Shown: positions 16,421 through 26,505, counted from the first letter of the stretch. The stretch is 64,000 bases of DNA from Lentimicrobium sp. (GCA_024709105.1 JANJXJ010000030.1:1-64000), one strand, 5' to 3'. Notes: generated by a model from the sequence alone, not told the origin. Numbers and translations are program-made.

Positions 16421-17361
16421 GACTGCCTTTCGGTGATGGTGAGGTGGCGCTCAATCTTTATTTCATAAATATCGGCGATGGTAACAATAATTCCGGTTTC
16501 TTCTACCTCGCCGAATTCATTGTTGATGGCAGTGCCGAAAAATTTCATGGTGGAAGAAAGATTCATATAGGCGTTTACCAGGGGAGGTATGTTTTCGCCC
16601 AAACCTCTTACCTGTTGTATCAGCAGCTTGTAATCCTTGTCATAAACACCGTTTGGAAAAGCCTGTTCCAATTCTGTTTCGTCGGTTTCGAGCTGCAGCG
16701 GAACAATTGGATAAACCAAATTCTCCTTGTCGCCGAAATATTTGCGCATAAAGTACAGAATAAGATCGCGGCCCCGGCGGTTAAAATCGGGGTACATGGT
16801 AATTTTACCAAAGAAATATCTGGCATCCGGATACAGTAATACCAGAGCTCCAAGCCCATCCCATATATTGTCCAGCGAATACATACCTTTTCTTATGTTA
16901 TTAACCGGCTGATAGGCTGGCTGAACAAAAGAACGGCCAAGTTCAATAGTATAGGGCAAATATTCCTCAACAAACTTTTCTGAATAGTGAAACAACTTAA
17001 AAGTAGGGGTATGATATTCGCCATCATCTCCTTTTGTGAGGGTTTTGCAATGCAGATACCTGTAGCCGCCTATAATTTCGCGATCAACCGGATTCCAGAC
17101 AATGAGTTGTTCAAACGGGTTCTCACAGGTGTCATAATAATCCAGGTCAACCGAAAGCCCTGTACCACCGCCGGCATCCCTGAATGTAATTTCACGCAAC
17201 CGCCCTATTTCCTGAACAACATTGGGCGAATTAAAATGATTTACAATGTAAATCAGGTTGTTGCCGGCATTGGTTTTGCGGATAAGCTTATCAGAGGTCA
17301 ATTCTGCCTCTATTATTTCGCGGTCAATGGCCGGAATTATTTGTTCCATTCTCTGGCTCAT
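16417..17361 (-). CDS. glsB: GlsB-like N-acyltransferase (GNAT, hemolysin-like family)
   Basis: A 314-residue protein of the OlsB/GlsB hemolysin-like acyltransferase family. Seen are IGGYRYLHCKT, a central substrate strand, YTIELGRSFVQPAYQP and DGLGALVLLYPDARYFFGKI, which are the family's conserved blocks. In Bacteroides the GlsB-GlsA pair makes commensal glycine lipids: GlsB joins a 3-hydroxy fatty acid to the amino group of glycine. A GlsA-like O-acyltransferase lies five bases upstream, matching that two-gene arrangement. The assignment to glycine rather than ornithine as acceptor comes from the phylum and the gene pair, not from a residue I can point to. Confidence 0.82.
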   Translation of the reverse strand: MSQRMEQIIPAIDREIIEAELTSDKLIRKTNAGNNLIYIVNHFNSPNVVQEIGRLREITFRDAGGGTGLSVDLDYYDTCENPFEQLIVWNPVDREIIGGYRYLHCKTLTKGDDGEYHTPTFKLFHYSEKFVEEYLPYTIELGRSFVQPAYQPVNNIRKGMYSLDNIWDGLGALVLLYPDARYFFGKITMYPDFNRRGRDLILYFMRKYFGDKENLVYPIVPLQLETDETELEQAFPNGVYDKDYKLLIQQVRGLGENIPPLVNAYMNLSSTMKFFGTAINNEFGEVEETGIIVTIADIYEIKIERHLTITERQS

Positions 17362-17366
17362 AATTT

Positions 17367-18233
17367 TTATTCAGGATTAAAAGTTGTTTCAGGATTCTTC
17401 TCCAATTTGTACACATGTTTCCGGAGCAGTGCAGCCCAGTCCCGATCGTTGCGCCTTTTATCAAAAACTTCAAGCGGCACTGGCTTGCCAAATGTAATCA
17501 CAATGTCCTTGTTTTTCTGCCCAAACATCTCATCTACCAGATAAAGCATTTCAATATTTGCCTTTATTCTCAGGAACTTTCTGAGGTTTGCCAGATTGTA
17601 GAAAAACGACGAATTTTTACCGCTGATGTGCACCGGAAGTATATCGCGATTTGATTTTCGCGCTTTTGAAAGAAAGGTTTTTTTCCACTCCAGATCAAGT
17701 ATCTCACCATTTATTTTTCTGGAACAGAGTCCTGCAGGGAAATAAACCACAGTTTTATCTGAAGCAAATGTTTCGTCAAAAACGGCAATATTTGTTGCAT
17801 TCGACCCATGTTTGTTTACCGGAATAAACAAGGGTTTAAGATTAGGCAAATGCATAAGAAAATCGTTTACAGGCGTGGCTATATCAGGTTTTTTCCGCCC
17901 TACAGCCCACATCAATGCCATGCCATCGAGTCCTCCCAGAGGGTGATTTGAGACAACAACAAATCTCTCAGTTAGCAGCAGATTTTTGTCTCCTTTTACC
18001 ACAATATTTACTCCGAAATCCTTAAAAATCGCTTCCAGAAAGTCATGCCCATACAGTGTTCTATGACGATTCAGGATGTCGTTTAACTGATCCTGGTGTA
18101 CAACACGTTTCAGGTAACTCAGTAAAAACCGGGGCATAAGTCTGAGCAGCCGCTCACTTTTGCCAGCGATAACCTTCTCAAGGTCAATGAATTTTACGTA
18201 CCCATCCGGACTAACCTTGTCCTTTTCTTCCAT
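17367..18233 (-). CDS. glsA: GlsA-like O-acyltransferase (PlsC-type)
   Basis: A 288-residue lysophospholipid acyltransferase-type enzyme. The catalytic block reads SNHPLGGLDGMALMW, with His97 and Asp103. That is five residues between the two, one more than the classical HX4D of PlsC. FIPVNKHGSNATN, VVYFPAGLCSRKING and ILPVHISGKNSSFFYNL follow as substrate and acyl-binding blocks. In the glycine-lipid pathway GlsA adds the second acyl chain to the hydroxyl of the N-acylated glycine. It is the first gene of a three-gene reverse operon with glsB and engB. It acts at the inner face of the cytoplasmic membrane. Confidence 0.82.
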   Translation of the reverse strand: MEEKDKVSPDGYVKFIDLEKVIAGKSERLLRLMPRFLLSYLKRVVHQDQLNDILNRHRTLYGHDFLEAIFKDFGVNIVVKGDKNLLLTERFVVVSNHPLGGLDGMALMWAVGRKKPDIATPVNDFLMHLPNLKPLFIPVNKHGSNATNIAVFDETFASDKTVVYFPAGLCSRKINGEILDLEWKKTFLSKARKSNRDILPVHISGKNSSFFYNLANLRKFLRIKANIEMLYLVDEMFGQKNKDIVITFGKPVPLEVFDKRRNDRDWAALLRKHVYKLEKNPETTFNPE

Positions 18234-18268
18234 AATTCAGGTATTAAATCAGGGGCCTGAAATTTTAA

Positions 18269-18276
18269 CAAATTTA
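18269..18276 (-). promoter_or_regulatory. Promoter -7 element of glsA-glsB-engB
   Basis: The reverse strand reads TAAATTTG here, 36 bases before the glsA start. No clean TTTG is seen at the -33 position. Confidence 0.4.
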
Positions 18277-18365
18277 CAAAATTCGATAATTGGATCACCA
18301 TTCCACAAAAAAATGACGAATTATGTTTGAGGTCGAGGGTAAATATTTCTAAAACATTCAGAATA

Positions 18366-18485
18366 TATATTTGAAAATCAATAATATAGGTGATTAGTAA
18401 CAGGTTGTAACTCTCCGCTTCACCAAAAAGTTATTAACAATGGTGGTAAAAAGTGGTAAAAAGTGGTAAAATCACTCTATATTTA
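18366..18485 (+). promoter_or_regulatory. dcw promoter region with MraZ operator (three GTGG boxes)
   Basis: Three GTGG boxes recur at exactly 10-base spacing (18443, 18453, 18463), each followed by TAAAA. The last two sit in the form AAAGTGG-TAA, matching the AAAGTGK-type direct repeats bound by MraZ in other bacteria. A -7-like TATATTTG lies upstream (18366-18373) and a weaker TATATTTA downstream (18478-18485). Bound MraZ would thus sit on or just after the promoter and repress its own operon. The repeat is seen directly; the binding is inferred. Confidence 0.7.
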
Positions 18486-18510
18486 CACCACAAAATTAAC
18501 AAAAGAGATA

Positions 18511-18972
18511 ATGACGGAAATAATTGGCGTTCACGACTGCAAGGTTGATGTCAAGGGCAGACTTATGCTGCCAGGGGCACTCAAAAGCCAGCTCGATGCC
18601 GTTATTTCGGAAGGATTTATCCTGAAACGGAGCATTTTTCAACCTTGTCTCGAGTTGTATCCGCGGCAGGAATGGAACAAGGCTGTAAAAAGAGTAAACA
18701 AGCTCAACCGTTTCGTAAAGAAAAACAACGACTTCATCAGAATCTTCATGGCCGGTGTGCGCGAGGTAGAAACCGATTCCACCGGCCGGCTGCTTATACC
18801 GAAAGATCTGGCTGTTTTTGCCGGTATTAATAAAGATATTGTCTTGTCTTCAGCTCTCAGTATCATTGAGATATGGGATAAGGACAAATACGAAGCCTCC
18901 ATCCGCGACAACATCAGCAGTTTCTCTGAGCTGGCGGAAGAAGTAATGGGGCAAATGAATGATGACGAATAA
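18511..18972 (+). CDS. mraZ: Division/cell wall cluster transcriptional regulator MraZ
   Basis: From ATG 18511 it has 153 residues, beginning MTEIIGVHDCKVDVKGRLML. A GTG at 18463 opens a longer frame, but that codon lies inside the operator repeats. Two tandem swapped-hairpin AbrB-like halves carry the family motif DxxGR twice: DVKGRLMLP and DSTGRLLIP. MraZ forms ring oligomers and binds direct repeats ahead of its own gene; matching repeats are present 41-70 bases upstream. It is the first gene of the dcw cluster, 12 bases before rsmH. Confidence 0.95.
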   Translation: MTEIIGVHDCKVDVKGRLMLPGALKSQLDAVISEGFILKRSIFQPCLELYPRQEWNKAVKRVNKLNRFVKKNNDFIRIFMAGVREVETDSTGRLLIPKDLAVFAGINKDIVLSSALSIIEIWDKDKYEASIRDNISSFSELAEEVMGQMNDDE

Positions 18973-18984
18973 ATCCTTTGAAAT

Positions 18985-19887
18985 ATGTATCATAATCCTG
19001 TAATGCTCAGCGAATGCCTCGATGGACTCGCCATCAACCCCGAAGGCACATATGTAGATGTGACCTTTGGCGGAGGCGGCCATTCGCGTGCAATACTGGA
19101 AAGGCTTACTACCGGAAGGCTGATTGCTTTCGATCAGGATGCAGATGCATTGGTAAATTCAATTGATGACCCCCGGTTTACCCTGGTAAATCAGAATTTC
19201 AGGTTTCTTACCAACTTCCTGCGCTTTTACAAGGCATTTCCAGCCGATGGCATTATTGCTGACCTTGGAATATCATCCTATCAGATAGATCAGCCCGATC
19301 GCGGTTTCTCAATAAGATTTGATGCTGAACTCGATTTGCGTATGGACAGGAAATCAGCCCTTACAGCCCGCGAAGTCATCAACCGCTATGCTCCTGAAAA
19401 ACTCACTGAAATACTAAAGCAGTATGGCGAACTTCCCAACGCCTGGAGGATAGCCATGAAGATTTGTGATGCACGTGAATCATCACAAATCAATACTACC
19501 GGGGAACTTAAAGAAATACTGATGCCTTTTGCCGAAAGGGGAAGAGAAAATAAATTCTTTGCCAGAATTTTCCAGGCCCTGCGCATAGAGGTAAATGCAG
19601 AATTGGAAGCACTGAAAGAGATGCTGACTCAAACTACAAAATCTCTGAAACCCGGAGGAAGACTTGTAGTAATGTCGTATCACTCACTGGAAGACCGACT
19701 GGTGAAGAACTTTGTAAAAACCGGAAATTTTGAAGGCATTGAAAACAAAGATTTTTTCGGAAAGCTTCATGCTCCTTTTAAACCTGTTTCCAGGAAAGCC
19801 ATTGTAGCATCGGATTCGGAAATTGAATCAAACAATCGCGCAAGAAGCGCAAAATTGAGAATAGCAGAAAGAAACCATGACGAATAA
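18985..19887 (+). CDS. rsmH: 16S rRNA (cytosine(1402)-N(4))-methyltransferase
   Basis: A 300-residue SAM-dependent methyltransferase (formerly MraW) that modifies C1402 in the ribosomal P site. The SAM-binding motif is YVDVTFGGGGHSRAIL, with DQDADAL and DLGISSYQID after it. The C-terminal VVMSYHSLEDRLVKNF and NNRARSAKLRIAER are family signatures. It overlaps the ftsL-like gene by 11 bases. Confidence 0.97.
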   Translation: MYHNPVMLSECLDGLAINPEGTYVDVTFGGGGHSRAILERLTTGRLIAFDQDADALVNSIDDPRFTLVNQNFRFLTNFLRFYKAFPADGIIADLGISSYQIDQPDRGFSIRFDAELDLRMDRKSALTAREVINRYAPEKLTEILKQYGELPNAWRIAMKICDARESSQINTTGELKEILMPFAERGRENKFFARIFQALRIEVNAELEALKEMLTQTTKSLKPGGRLVVMSYHSLEDRLVKNFVKTGNFEGIENKDFFGKLHAPFKPVSRKAIVASDSEIESNNRARSAKLRIAERNHDE

Positions 19888-20296
19888 GCAGGCGAAAAAT
19901 TCTTTCAGGCCCAAACCGGCAGAAAAACCTCTGAAGAAGAAACGTTCTTTCAGGGCATTTCGCGTGCTTAATCAAAAGGCAAAAGTTGGCAGTTCGTTGC
20001 ACAGCATTGTTGACGGCACTTTTTTAACCCGGCAAAACCTGTTGACTCAGGTGCGTTTTCTGCTTTTTATCACTTTTATTGGGGTGCTTTATATCGCCAA
20101 TGCCTACAATGCCGAAAAGACAATAATAGAAATATCACGAACCAAAAGGCAACTCGAAGAACTCAGATTTGAATACATCTCAACCAAGTCAAAACTGATG
20201 TTTCACAGCAAACAATCAGAAGTAGCATACAAACTTAAAAATTCAGGGGTAAAGGAATCTGTAACCCCTCCTTCAGTCATTAAAGTAAAGGAGTAA
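19877..20296 (+). CDS. ftsL: FtsL-like cell division protein
   Basis: A 139-residue bitopic membrane protein. It has a basic cytoplasmic N-terminus (about 65 residues, rich in Lys/Arg), one membrane segment (about residues 57-76, FLLFITFIGVLYIANAY) and a short periplasmic helix predicted to coil (EISRTKRQLEELRFEYISTKSKLM). The sequence is too divergent for motif proof, as is usual for FtsL. Its place between rsmH and the division transpeptidase identifies it. It would join FtsQ and a DivIC/FtsB-like partner at the septum. Confidence 0.85.
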   Translation: MTNKQAKNSFRPKPAEKPLKKKRSFRAFRVLNQKAKVGSSLHSIVDGTFLTRQNLLTQVRFLLFITFIGVLYIANAYNAEKTIIEISRTKRQLEELRFEYISTKSKLMFHSKQSEVAYKLKNSGVKESVTPPSVIKVKE

Positions 20297-20304
20297 AAGA
20301 ATAA

Positions 20305-22404
20305 ATGGACAACAAGCGCGAAATACTTTCGAAAGTTTACCTTGTCTATTTTGTCATGGTAGCCATTGGCTTGTCAATTTTGGGCAAGGCTGCCTATATT
20401 CAGCTGGTTGAAGGTGATGAATGGCGCGAAAAAGCGAAAAAGCTCAGTATTAAATATGAAGATATTGAGGCGGTGAGGGGCAACATTATGGCTGTTGACG
20501 GTAGTTTACTGGCAGCTTCAGTTCCCATTTTTGAGCTGAGAATGGATGCCGGAAACACGCATTACAATGATGAGTTTTTCTATGAAAATGTTGATTCACT
20601 GGCATGGCACTTGGCCAACCATTTCAGGGATCGCAGCAGGGCTGAATACCTCAATATTCTTGAAAAAGGTCGAAAAACAAATAACCGGTATCTGTTGCTT
20701 AAGCGCAACATTACCTATGACGATCTAAAAAAGGTTCGTCGTTTTCCCATCTTCAGACTCGGGAAATATAAAGGAGGCATTATTGCTGAACCCAAAAATA
20801 GACGTGAACTGCCATTCAAATGGTTGGCTTTCAGAACTATTGGATGGGACAAAGAGGGAAAAGATAATGATATTGGCCTGGAAGGGGCATACAGTCACCT
20901 GCTCGAAGGCGAACGGGGGCAGCGCTTGGTACAGCGCATCGGATCGGGAGCCTGGCGTCCGGTGAACGATGAAACTGAGATAGAGCCACGCGATGGACAT
21001 GATTTGATTACCTCCATTGATATCAACATTCAGGATGTGGCCGAAGATGCACTTATGCGGCAACTTATTGCCAATGAAGCCGATCATGGTTGTGTTGTAC
21101 TTATGGAAGTAAAGACCGGTTTTATTGTTGCTATTGCCAACCTGGGCAAGAACAAAGAGGGCATTTACGAAGAAAAATACAATTATGCTATTGGCGAAAG
21201 TTCTGAACCCGGTTCAACTTTTAAGCTGGCTTCATTGCTTGCTGCCATTGATGATGGACTGGCAACCCTCAGCGATACAGTTGACACCCATGGCGGAGCT
21301 TATCGTTTTGCCAACCGTATTATGAAAGATTCCCACGAAGGCGGATACGGACGAATAAGTGTAAAAAGAGCATTTGAATTATCGTCGAATGTGGGAATTT
21401 CAAGAACAGTACATGCTGCCTACCGCGACAAACCTCAGCAGTTTATTGACAAGCTGTATGCCATGCGCCTTAATCAGCCGTTGGGGCTTGAAATACCCGG
21501 AGAAGGCAAACCTTCCATTAAGGATACACATCATAAATACTGGTCGAAAGTTTCTTTGCCCTGGATGTCAATTGGATATGAAGTAGCACTTACACCGTTG
21601 CAGACGCTTTCTCTTTACAACACCATTGCCAATAACGGAGTAATGGTTAAGCCTCAGTTTGTAAAAGAGATAAGGATGGCTGGTGAAACTGTTCAACGTT
21701 TTGAAACTGTCGTATTGGCTCAGTCAATTACCAAAAATCCTGAAACCATTGCCATTGCCCGCAAGTTGCTCGAAGGTGTGGTTGAAAACGGAACTGCCAG
21801 CCATTTAAAAAATCCTTTTTATCGTATTGCCGGTAAGACTGGAACAGCTCAGATAGCTCAGAATAATGCTGGTTATAACAAATCCAATTACAAGGCATCA
21901 TTTGCGGGTTATTTCCCTGCCGACGACCCAAAATATTCCATGATAGTGGTTATCAATAACCCGCGGAAAGGATTGTATTACGGAGGTTCCATTGCTGGTC
22001 CTGTATTTAAAGAGGTTGCAGACAAGGTGTATTCCACCCGCCTTGATTTTTCTTCAAAACCAAGTGATACACTTAAAGTTGTTGCACCTTCATTGGCCAA
22101 AGGCTTCTCTAAAGAAATCCAATTGCTTTATAAATCCATGCATCTGCCACTTCCTGTGGAAGCAGAACAGTTTACCTGGGTTTCTATGAAAGCAACTGAC
22201 AGCACTCAGGCAGTAAATTACATCGAAGCGTCTGAGGAAAAAATGCCCGACCTGAGAGGGATGGGAGCACGTGATGCCATATATCTGCTTGAATCTTCAG
22301 GAATCAAAGTGCAGTTTAACGGCAAAGGCAAGGTGAAAAAGCAATCGATACCGGCAGGATCAAAGCTGGTAAAAGGTAGTAAATGTATTATCGAACTCGG
22401 ATAA
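20305..22404 (+). CDS. ftsI: Division transpeptidase FtsI (class B PBP) with PASTA domain
   Basis: A 699-residue penicillin-binding protein. One membrane anchor (about residues 10-30) is followed by the dimerisation/pedestal domain and the transpeptidase domain. Active-site motifs are STFK (Ser304), SSN (360-362) and KTGT (510-513). A C-terminal PASTA domain fills about the last 65 residues (MPDLRGMGARDAIYLLESSG). The enzyme cross-links septal peptidoglycan together with FtsW. PASTA on the division PBP is common in Bacteroidota and Firmicutes but absent from E. coli FtsI. It is followed after 7 bases by murE. Confidence 0.96.
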   Translation: MDNKREILSKVYLVYFVMVAIGLSILGKAAYIQLVEGDEWREKAKKLSIKYEDIEAVRGNIMAVDGSLLAASVPIFELRMDAGNTHYNDEFFYENVDSLAWHLANHFRDRSRAEYLNILEKGRKTNNRYLLLKRNITYDDLKKVRRFPIFRLGKYKGGIIAEPKNRRELPFKWLAFRTIGWDKEGKDNDIGLEGAYSHLLEGERGQRLVQRIGSGAWRPVNDETEIEPRDGHDLITSIDINIQDVAEDALMRQLIANEADHGCVVLMEVKTGFIVAIANLGKNKEGIYEEKYNYAIGESSEPGSTFKLASLLAAIDDGLATLSDTVDTHGGAYRFANRIMKDSHEGGYGRISVKRAFELSSNVGISRTVHAAYRDKPQQFIDKLYAMRLNQPLGLEIPGEGKPSIKDTHHKYWSKVSLPWMSIGYEVALTPLQTLSLYNTIANNGVMVKPQFVKEIRMAGETVQRFETVVLAQSITKNPETIAIARKLLEGVVENGTASHLKNPFYRIAGKTGTAQIAQNNAGYNKSNYKASFAGYFPADDPKYSMIVVINNPRKGLYYGGSIAGPVFKEVADKVYSTRLDFSSKPSDTLKVVAPSLAKGFSKEIQLLYKSMHLPLPVEAEQFTWVSMKATDSTQAVNYIEASEEKMPDLRGMGARDAIYLLESSGIKVQFNGKGKVKKQSIPAGSKLVKGSKCIIELG

Positions 22405-22411
22405 AGCAAAA

Positions 22412-23884
22412 ATGAACACACTCAAGGACATATTGTATCGTTGCAGTATAAAGCGTGTAAGCGGAAATACCGGTATGCCTATTTCCGGGATAATTTTTGA
22501 TTCCCGTAAAGCAGCATCAGGGATTGTTTTTGTTGCTGTTAGAGGCACTCAGGCTGATGGGCATGATTTTATTCCTGAAGTTGCCAGCAAGGGTGTTGCT
22601 GCCATAGTTTGCGAAAAACTTCCCGATGCTCTGCATGAAGAGGTGACTTATGTTGAAGTGAGCGATAGTGCTGAAGCCCTGGCGATTATGGCCGGAAATT
22701 TTTACGGAAACCCATCTTCGAAACTAAACCTGGTTGGAATCACAGGAACCAACGGAAAAACGACTACAGCAACCCTGCTCTATAAACTTTTTCTGGAAGC
22801 AGGTTATAAAACCGGACTTATTTCAACTGTAAGGAATATGGTGAATTTAACTCCTGTTCCTTCAACTCATACCACTCCCGATCCGGTTAGTTTGAATGCC
22901 CTGCTTGACCAAATGGTGCAGGAAGGTTGTGAATTCTGCTTTATGGAAGTAAGCTCCCATGCTGTTGTTCAGCAAAGGGTAGCAGGTTTGGTGTTCAAAG
23001 GAGGTGTATTTACCAACCTTACCCATGATCACCTTGATTATCATAAAACTTTTGATGCCTATCTGAAAGCAAAGAAAACCTTTTTTGACGGACTTCCGGC
23101 ATCAGCCTTTGCGATAACCAATATTGACGACCGCAATGGGTCGGTGATGGTGCAGAATACAAGGGCTGTTATTAAGACCCTGGCAGTAAAAAAGCAGGCT
23201 GATTTTCACTGCCGTATAATCGAAAATCATTTTGATGGCTTGCAGCTGAATATCAACGGGCGTGATGTATGGTGCAGGTTGGTAGGGAGCTTTAATGCCT
23301 ATAACCTGCTCAGCATTTATGCTACTGCTGTGATGCTGGGTTTGCCTCAGGAAGAAGCCCTTACCGGGTTGAGCAAGCTAACTGCAGTAGATGGCAGGTT
23401 TGAATACATGAAATCTCCGTCGGGAATTACAGCCATAGTTGATTATGCTCATACTCCCGATGCTTTGCTGAATGTGATTTCAACCATAAACGATATAAGG
23501 GCAGGCAGCGGGCGGCTGATTACCGTGGTTGGTGCCGGCGGTAACCGCGACAAAACCAAACGGCCTGTAATGGCAAAGATAGCAGCCGAAAACAGCAATG
23601 TTACCATTCTTACTTCTGATAATCCGAGGTTTGAGAATCCCGACGATATTCTCATGGATATGGAAGCAGGAGTCAGCGCTGACAGGAGAAAACATGTACT
23701 GACCATCAGCGACCGCAAGCAGGCCATTCGCACTGCAGCCACATTGGCCGGGAACGGAGATATTATTCTTGTTGCAGGTAAAGGCCATGAAACTTATCAG
23801 GAAATAGCCGGGGTGAAACATCACTTCGATGATAGGGAAGAAGTGGCAAAGGCTTTGGAAATTAATTGGGGTGAAAACAAGTAA
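22412..23884 (+). CDS. murE: UDP-MurNAc-tripeptide synthetase MurE (meso-diaminopimelate type)
   Basis: A 490-residue Mur ligase adding the third stem-peptide residue. The ATP loop is [19 protein letters not shown], and [22 protein letters not shown] and DYAHTPDAL are family blocks. The substrate motif reads DNPRFENP; the DNPR core marks meso-diaminopimelate rather than lysine as acceptor. The cell wall of this organism is therefore expected to be of the DAP type. Confidence 0.97.
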   Translation: MNTLKDILYRCSIKRVSGNTGMPISGIIFDSRKAASGIVFVAVRGTQADGHDFIPEVASKGVAAIVCEKLPDALHEEVTYVEVSDSAEALAIMAGNFYGNPSSKLNLVGITGTNGKTTTATLLYKLFLEAGYKTGLISTVRNMVNLTPVPSTHTTPDPVSLNALLDQMVQEGCEFCFMEVSSHAVVQQRVAGLVFKGGVFTNLTHDHLDYHKTFDAYLKAKKTFFDGLPASAFAITNIDDRNGSVMVQNTRAVIKTLAVKKQADFHCRIIENHFDGLQLNINGRDVWCRLVGSFNAYNLLSIYATAVMLGLPQEEALTGLSKLTAVDGRFEYMKSPSGITAIVDYAHTPDALLNVISTINDIRAGSGRLITVVGAGGNRDKTKRPVMAKIAAENSNVTILTSDNPRFENPDDILMDMEAGVSADRRKHVLTISDRKQAIRTAATLAGNGDIILVAGKGHETYQEIAGVKHHFDDREEVAKALEINWGENK

Positions 23885-23895
23885 ACGCAAGGCGT

Positions 23896-25149
23896 ATGTT
23901 ATACTATCTGTTTGATTATCTGGATAAAAGCATGGATTTCCCCGGGGCAGGGATGTTTCAGTACATCTCTTTCAGGGCTGCACTTGCTGTGATCACTTCG
24001 CTGGTAATCTCACTCATATTTGGTAAAAGCCTCATCAATTTCCTTAAAAGAAAGCTGGTTGGCGAAGTAGTCAGAGACCTTGGCCTTGAAGGTCAGAAAG
24101 AAAAGCAGGGAACTCCAACCATGGGCGGACTGATTATCCTGAGTGCCATCGTTATACCTACTCTTTTGTTTGCCAAGCTCAACAACATTTACATTATTTT
24201 AATACTCATTACCACTATCTGGCTAGGATTTATCGGGTTTCTTGACGACTATATCAAGGTTTTCAGAAACGACAAAAAAGGATTGGCCGGTAAGTTTAAA
24301 GTGTTGGGGCAGATTATCATTGGCCTGGTGGTGGGTCTCACCCTGTATTTCCACGAAGATGTGGTGATCAGGGAAAAAATAGTACAAACCAGCTCGTTCT
24401 CAGCAAGTGCGCCAAGCGAGTTTGAAAGGGTGGGCGACCACGGACAGCGTTTTGCAAGGCAGTCGTCGAAATCTACAAAAACCACCATACCCTTTCTCAA
24501 GAACAATGAACTGGACTATGCTGTATTTCTGAAACCATTTGGTGAAAAAGCCAGAAAGTATGCCTGGCTGATTTATGTTCCGGTGGTAATTCTGATCATA
24601 ATATCGGTTTCTAACGGTGCAAATCTTACCGATGGCATTGATGGTCTGGCTACAGGTACAAGTGCTATTATCGGGGTAACTCTTGGTATACTGGCATGGG
24701 TGTCTGGTAACTTTGTTTTTGCTGACTACCTGAATATTATGTATTTGCCCGATACCGGGGAGCTGACCATTTTTGTTAGTGCTTTTGTTGGTGCATGTAC
24801 CGGATTTTTGTGGTACAACACCTATCCGGCTCAGGTTTTTATGGGCGATACAGGATCTCTTGCCTTGGGAGGGGTAATCGCTGTGCTGGCCATTATGATC
24901 CGCAAGGAACTTCTCATTCCTATCCTTTGCGGGATATTTCTGGCTGAAAATCTTTCAGTTGTAATTCAGGTCAGCTATTTCAAACGCACCAAACGCAAAT
25001 ATGGTGAAGGCCGGCGAATTTTCAGAATGTCGCCCTTACATCATCATTTTCAAAAACTTGGCTATGCCGAGCCAAAAATTGTTCAGCGGTTCTTCATTGT
25101 AGGAATCATGCTGGCAGTAGCTACCATATTGACCTTAAAAATCAGGTAA
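23896..25149 (+). CDS. mraY: Phospho-MurNAc-pentapeptide transferase MraY
   Basis: A 417-residue integral membrane enzyme with about ten membrane spans that makes lipid I. Motifs seen are [35 protein letters not shown] with catalytic Asp residues, [12 protein letters not shown] and [12 protein letters not shown]. It is longer than the roughly 360 of E. coli because of a hydrophilic insert (about residues 155-215) between two spans, as in other Bacteroidota. Confidence 0.97.
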   Translation: MLYYLFDYLDKSMDFPGAGMFQYISFRAALAVITSLVISLIFGKSLINFLKRKLVGEVVRDLGLEGQKEKQGTPTMGGLIILSAIVIPTLLFAKLNNIYIILILITTIWLGFIGFLDDYIKVFRNDKKGLAGKFKVLGQIIIGLVVGLTLYFHEDVVIREKIVQTSSFSASAPSEFERVGDHGQRFARQSSKSTKTTIPFLKNNELDYAVFLKPFGEKARKYAWLIYVPVVILIIISVSNGANLTDGIDGLATGTSAIIGVTLGILAWVSGNFVFADYLNIMYLPDTGELTIFVSAFVGACTGFLWYNTYPAQVFMGDTGSLALGGVIAVLAIMIRKELLIPILCGIFLAENLSVVIQVSYFKRTKRKYGEGRRIFRMSPLHHHFQKLGYAEPKIVQRFFIVGIMLAVATILTLKIR

Positions 25150-25152
25150 GTC

Positions 25153-26496
25153 TTGAAAACAAACAACAAAATACTCGTATTGGGAGCCGGCGAAAGTGGA
25201 GTCGGTGCTGCTTTGCTGGCCAAAGCGCGCGGGTATAGTGTGTTTGTTAGTGACCGTGGACTTATCAAAGAAAAATACAAACATGAACTTCAGAACGCTC
25301 AGATTGAATTTGAGGAGGGAATACATGGCCGCAGCATTCTTGATGGAGTTGATGAAATTATAAAAAGCCCTGGTATACCTGATAATGCTGAAATAGTTGT
25401 AAATGCCGCAAAAGGAGGAATTCGCATAATCTCTGAGATCGAGTTTGCTGCCAGATTTACCAATGCAAAACTGATCTGCATAACCGGGAGCAACGGAAAA
25501 ACCACAACCACTGCACTTACCGGACATATGCTGAAACATGGCGGGCTGAATGCATGTACTGCCGGAAACATCGGAAACAGTTTTGCCCGTGAAGTACTGG
25601 CAGGAAACTATGATTATTACAGTCTGGAACTGAGTAGTTTTCAATTAGACGGAATTGTTGATTTCAGGGCAGATGTCGCTGTATTGCTCAATATTACTCC
25701 CGATCACCTCGACCGATACGATTATAGTTTTGAAAAGTATGCCCGGTCGAAAATGAGAATTGCTTTAAATCAAAGACCTCAGGATGCATTTATCTGGTGT
25801 GCCGATGATGAAATGACCAGAAAAATGGTCGAAAATGCAAAATTGGTTCAGGAAACTTACAAAATCAGCCTTTTTGAAAAAGGGCATGAAGGCGCCTGGC
25901 TCGAAGATGAAACAATAGTATTTAACATAAAAGGGGAAAAGTTCACTATGACAATCGAAGAACTTGCTTTACAGGGTAAGCACAACATTCACAATTCCAT
26001 GGCAGCATCCATAGCCAGTCATTTGGTAGGATTGCGCAAGGAAAGCATAAAGGAGAGCCTGAGTAATTTTGAAAACATTGCTCACCGGCTTGAATTTGTA
26101 GGCAATGTGCATGGCATTGAGTTTATTAACGATTCAAAAGCTACCAATGTTAATTCAGTATGGTGGGCGCTTAGCGAACAAAGCAGACCGGTTATATGGA
26201 TTGCTGGCGGAATAAATAAGGGCAATGATTATACTAAATTGTATGAAGTCGTTGCACACAGGGTGAAGGCGCTGATTTGTCTGGGAACCGATAACCGGCA
26301 CCTGATTGATGCTTTTACCGGTGTAATTCCGCATATTGACGAAGCTGGTTCTGCCCAGGAAGCTGTTAACAAAGCATACCTTCTGGCAAGAGATAATGAT
26401 GTAGTGCTGCTTTCGCCTGCTTGCGCAAGTTTTGACCTTTTTGAAAATTACGAAGATCGTGGAAATCAGTTTAAAATGGCTGTTAAAGCGCTTTAA
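25153..26496 (+). CDS. murD: UDP-N-acetylmuramoylalanine--D-glutamate ligase MurD
   Basis: A 447-residue Mur ligase that adds D-glutamate. The N-terminal Rossmann loop ILVLGAGESGVGAALLAK starts six residues in. GSNGKTTTTALTGHML is the ATP loop, with NITPDHLDRY and ATNVNSVWWAL further on. The start codon is TTG at 25153, the only start that keeps the complete N-terminal Rossmann strand. It begins three bases after the mraY stop. Confidence 0.96.
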   Translation: MKTNNKILVLGAGESGVGAALLAKARGYSVFVSDRGLIKEKYKHELQNAQIEFEEGIHGRSILDGVDEIIKSPGIPDNAEIVVNAAKGGIRIISEIEFAARFTNAKLICITGSNGKTTTTALTGHMLKHGGLNACTAGNIGNSFAREVLAGNYDYYSLELSSFQLDGIVDFRADVAVLLNITPDHLDRYDYSFEKYARSKMRIALNQRPQDAFIWCADDEMTRKMVENAKLVQETYKISLFEKGHEGAWLEDETIVFNIKGEKFTMTIEELALQGKHNIHNSMAASIASHLVGLRKESIKESLSNFENIAHRLEFVGNVHGIEFINDSKATNVNSVWWALSEQSRPVIWIAGGINKGNDYTKLYEVVAHRVKALICLGTDNRHLIDAFTGVIPHIDEAGSAQEAVNKAYLLARDNDVVLLSPACASFDLFENYEDRGNQFKMAVKAL

Positions 26497-26505
26497 AAAA
26501 AATAA

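Noticed and set aside
18463-18510. GTG start for mraZ giving 16 extra residues
   Set aside because: The GTG is the third operator box, and the protein family starts at the later ATG.
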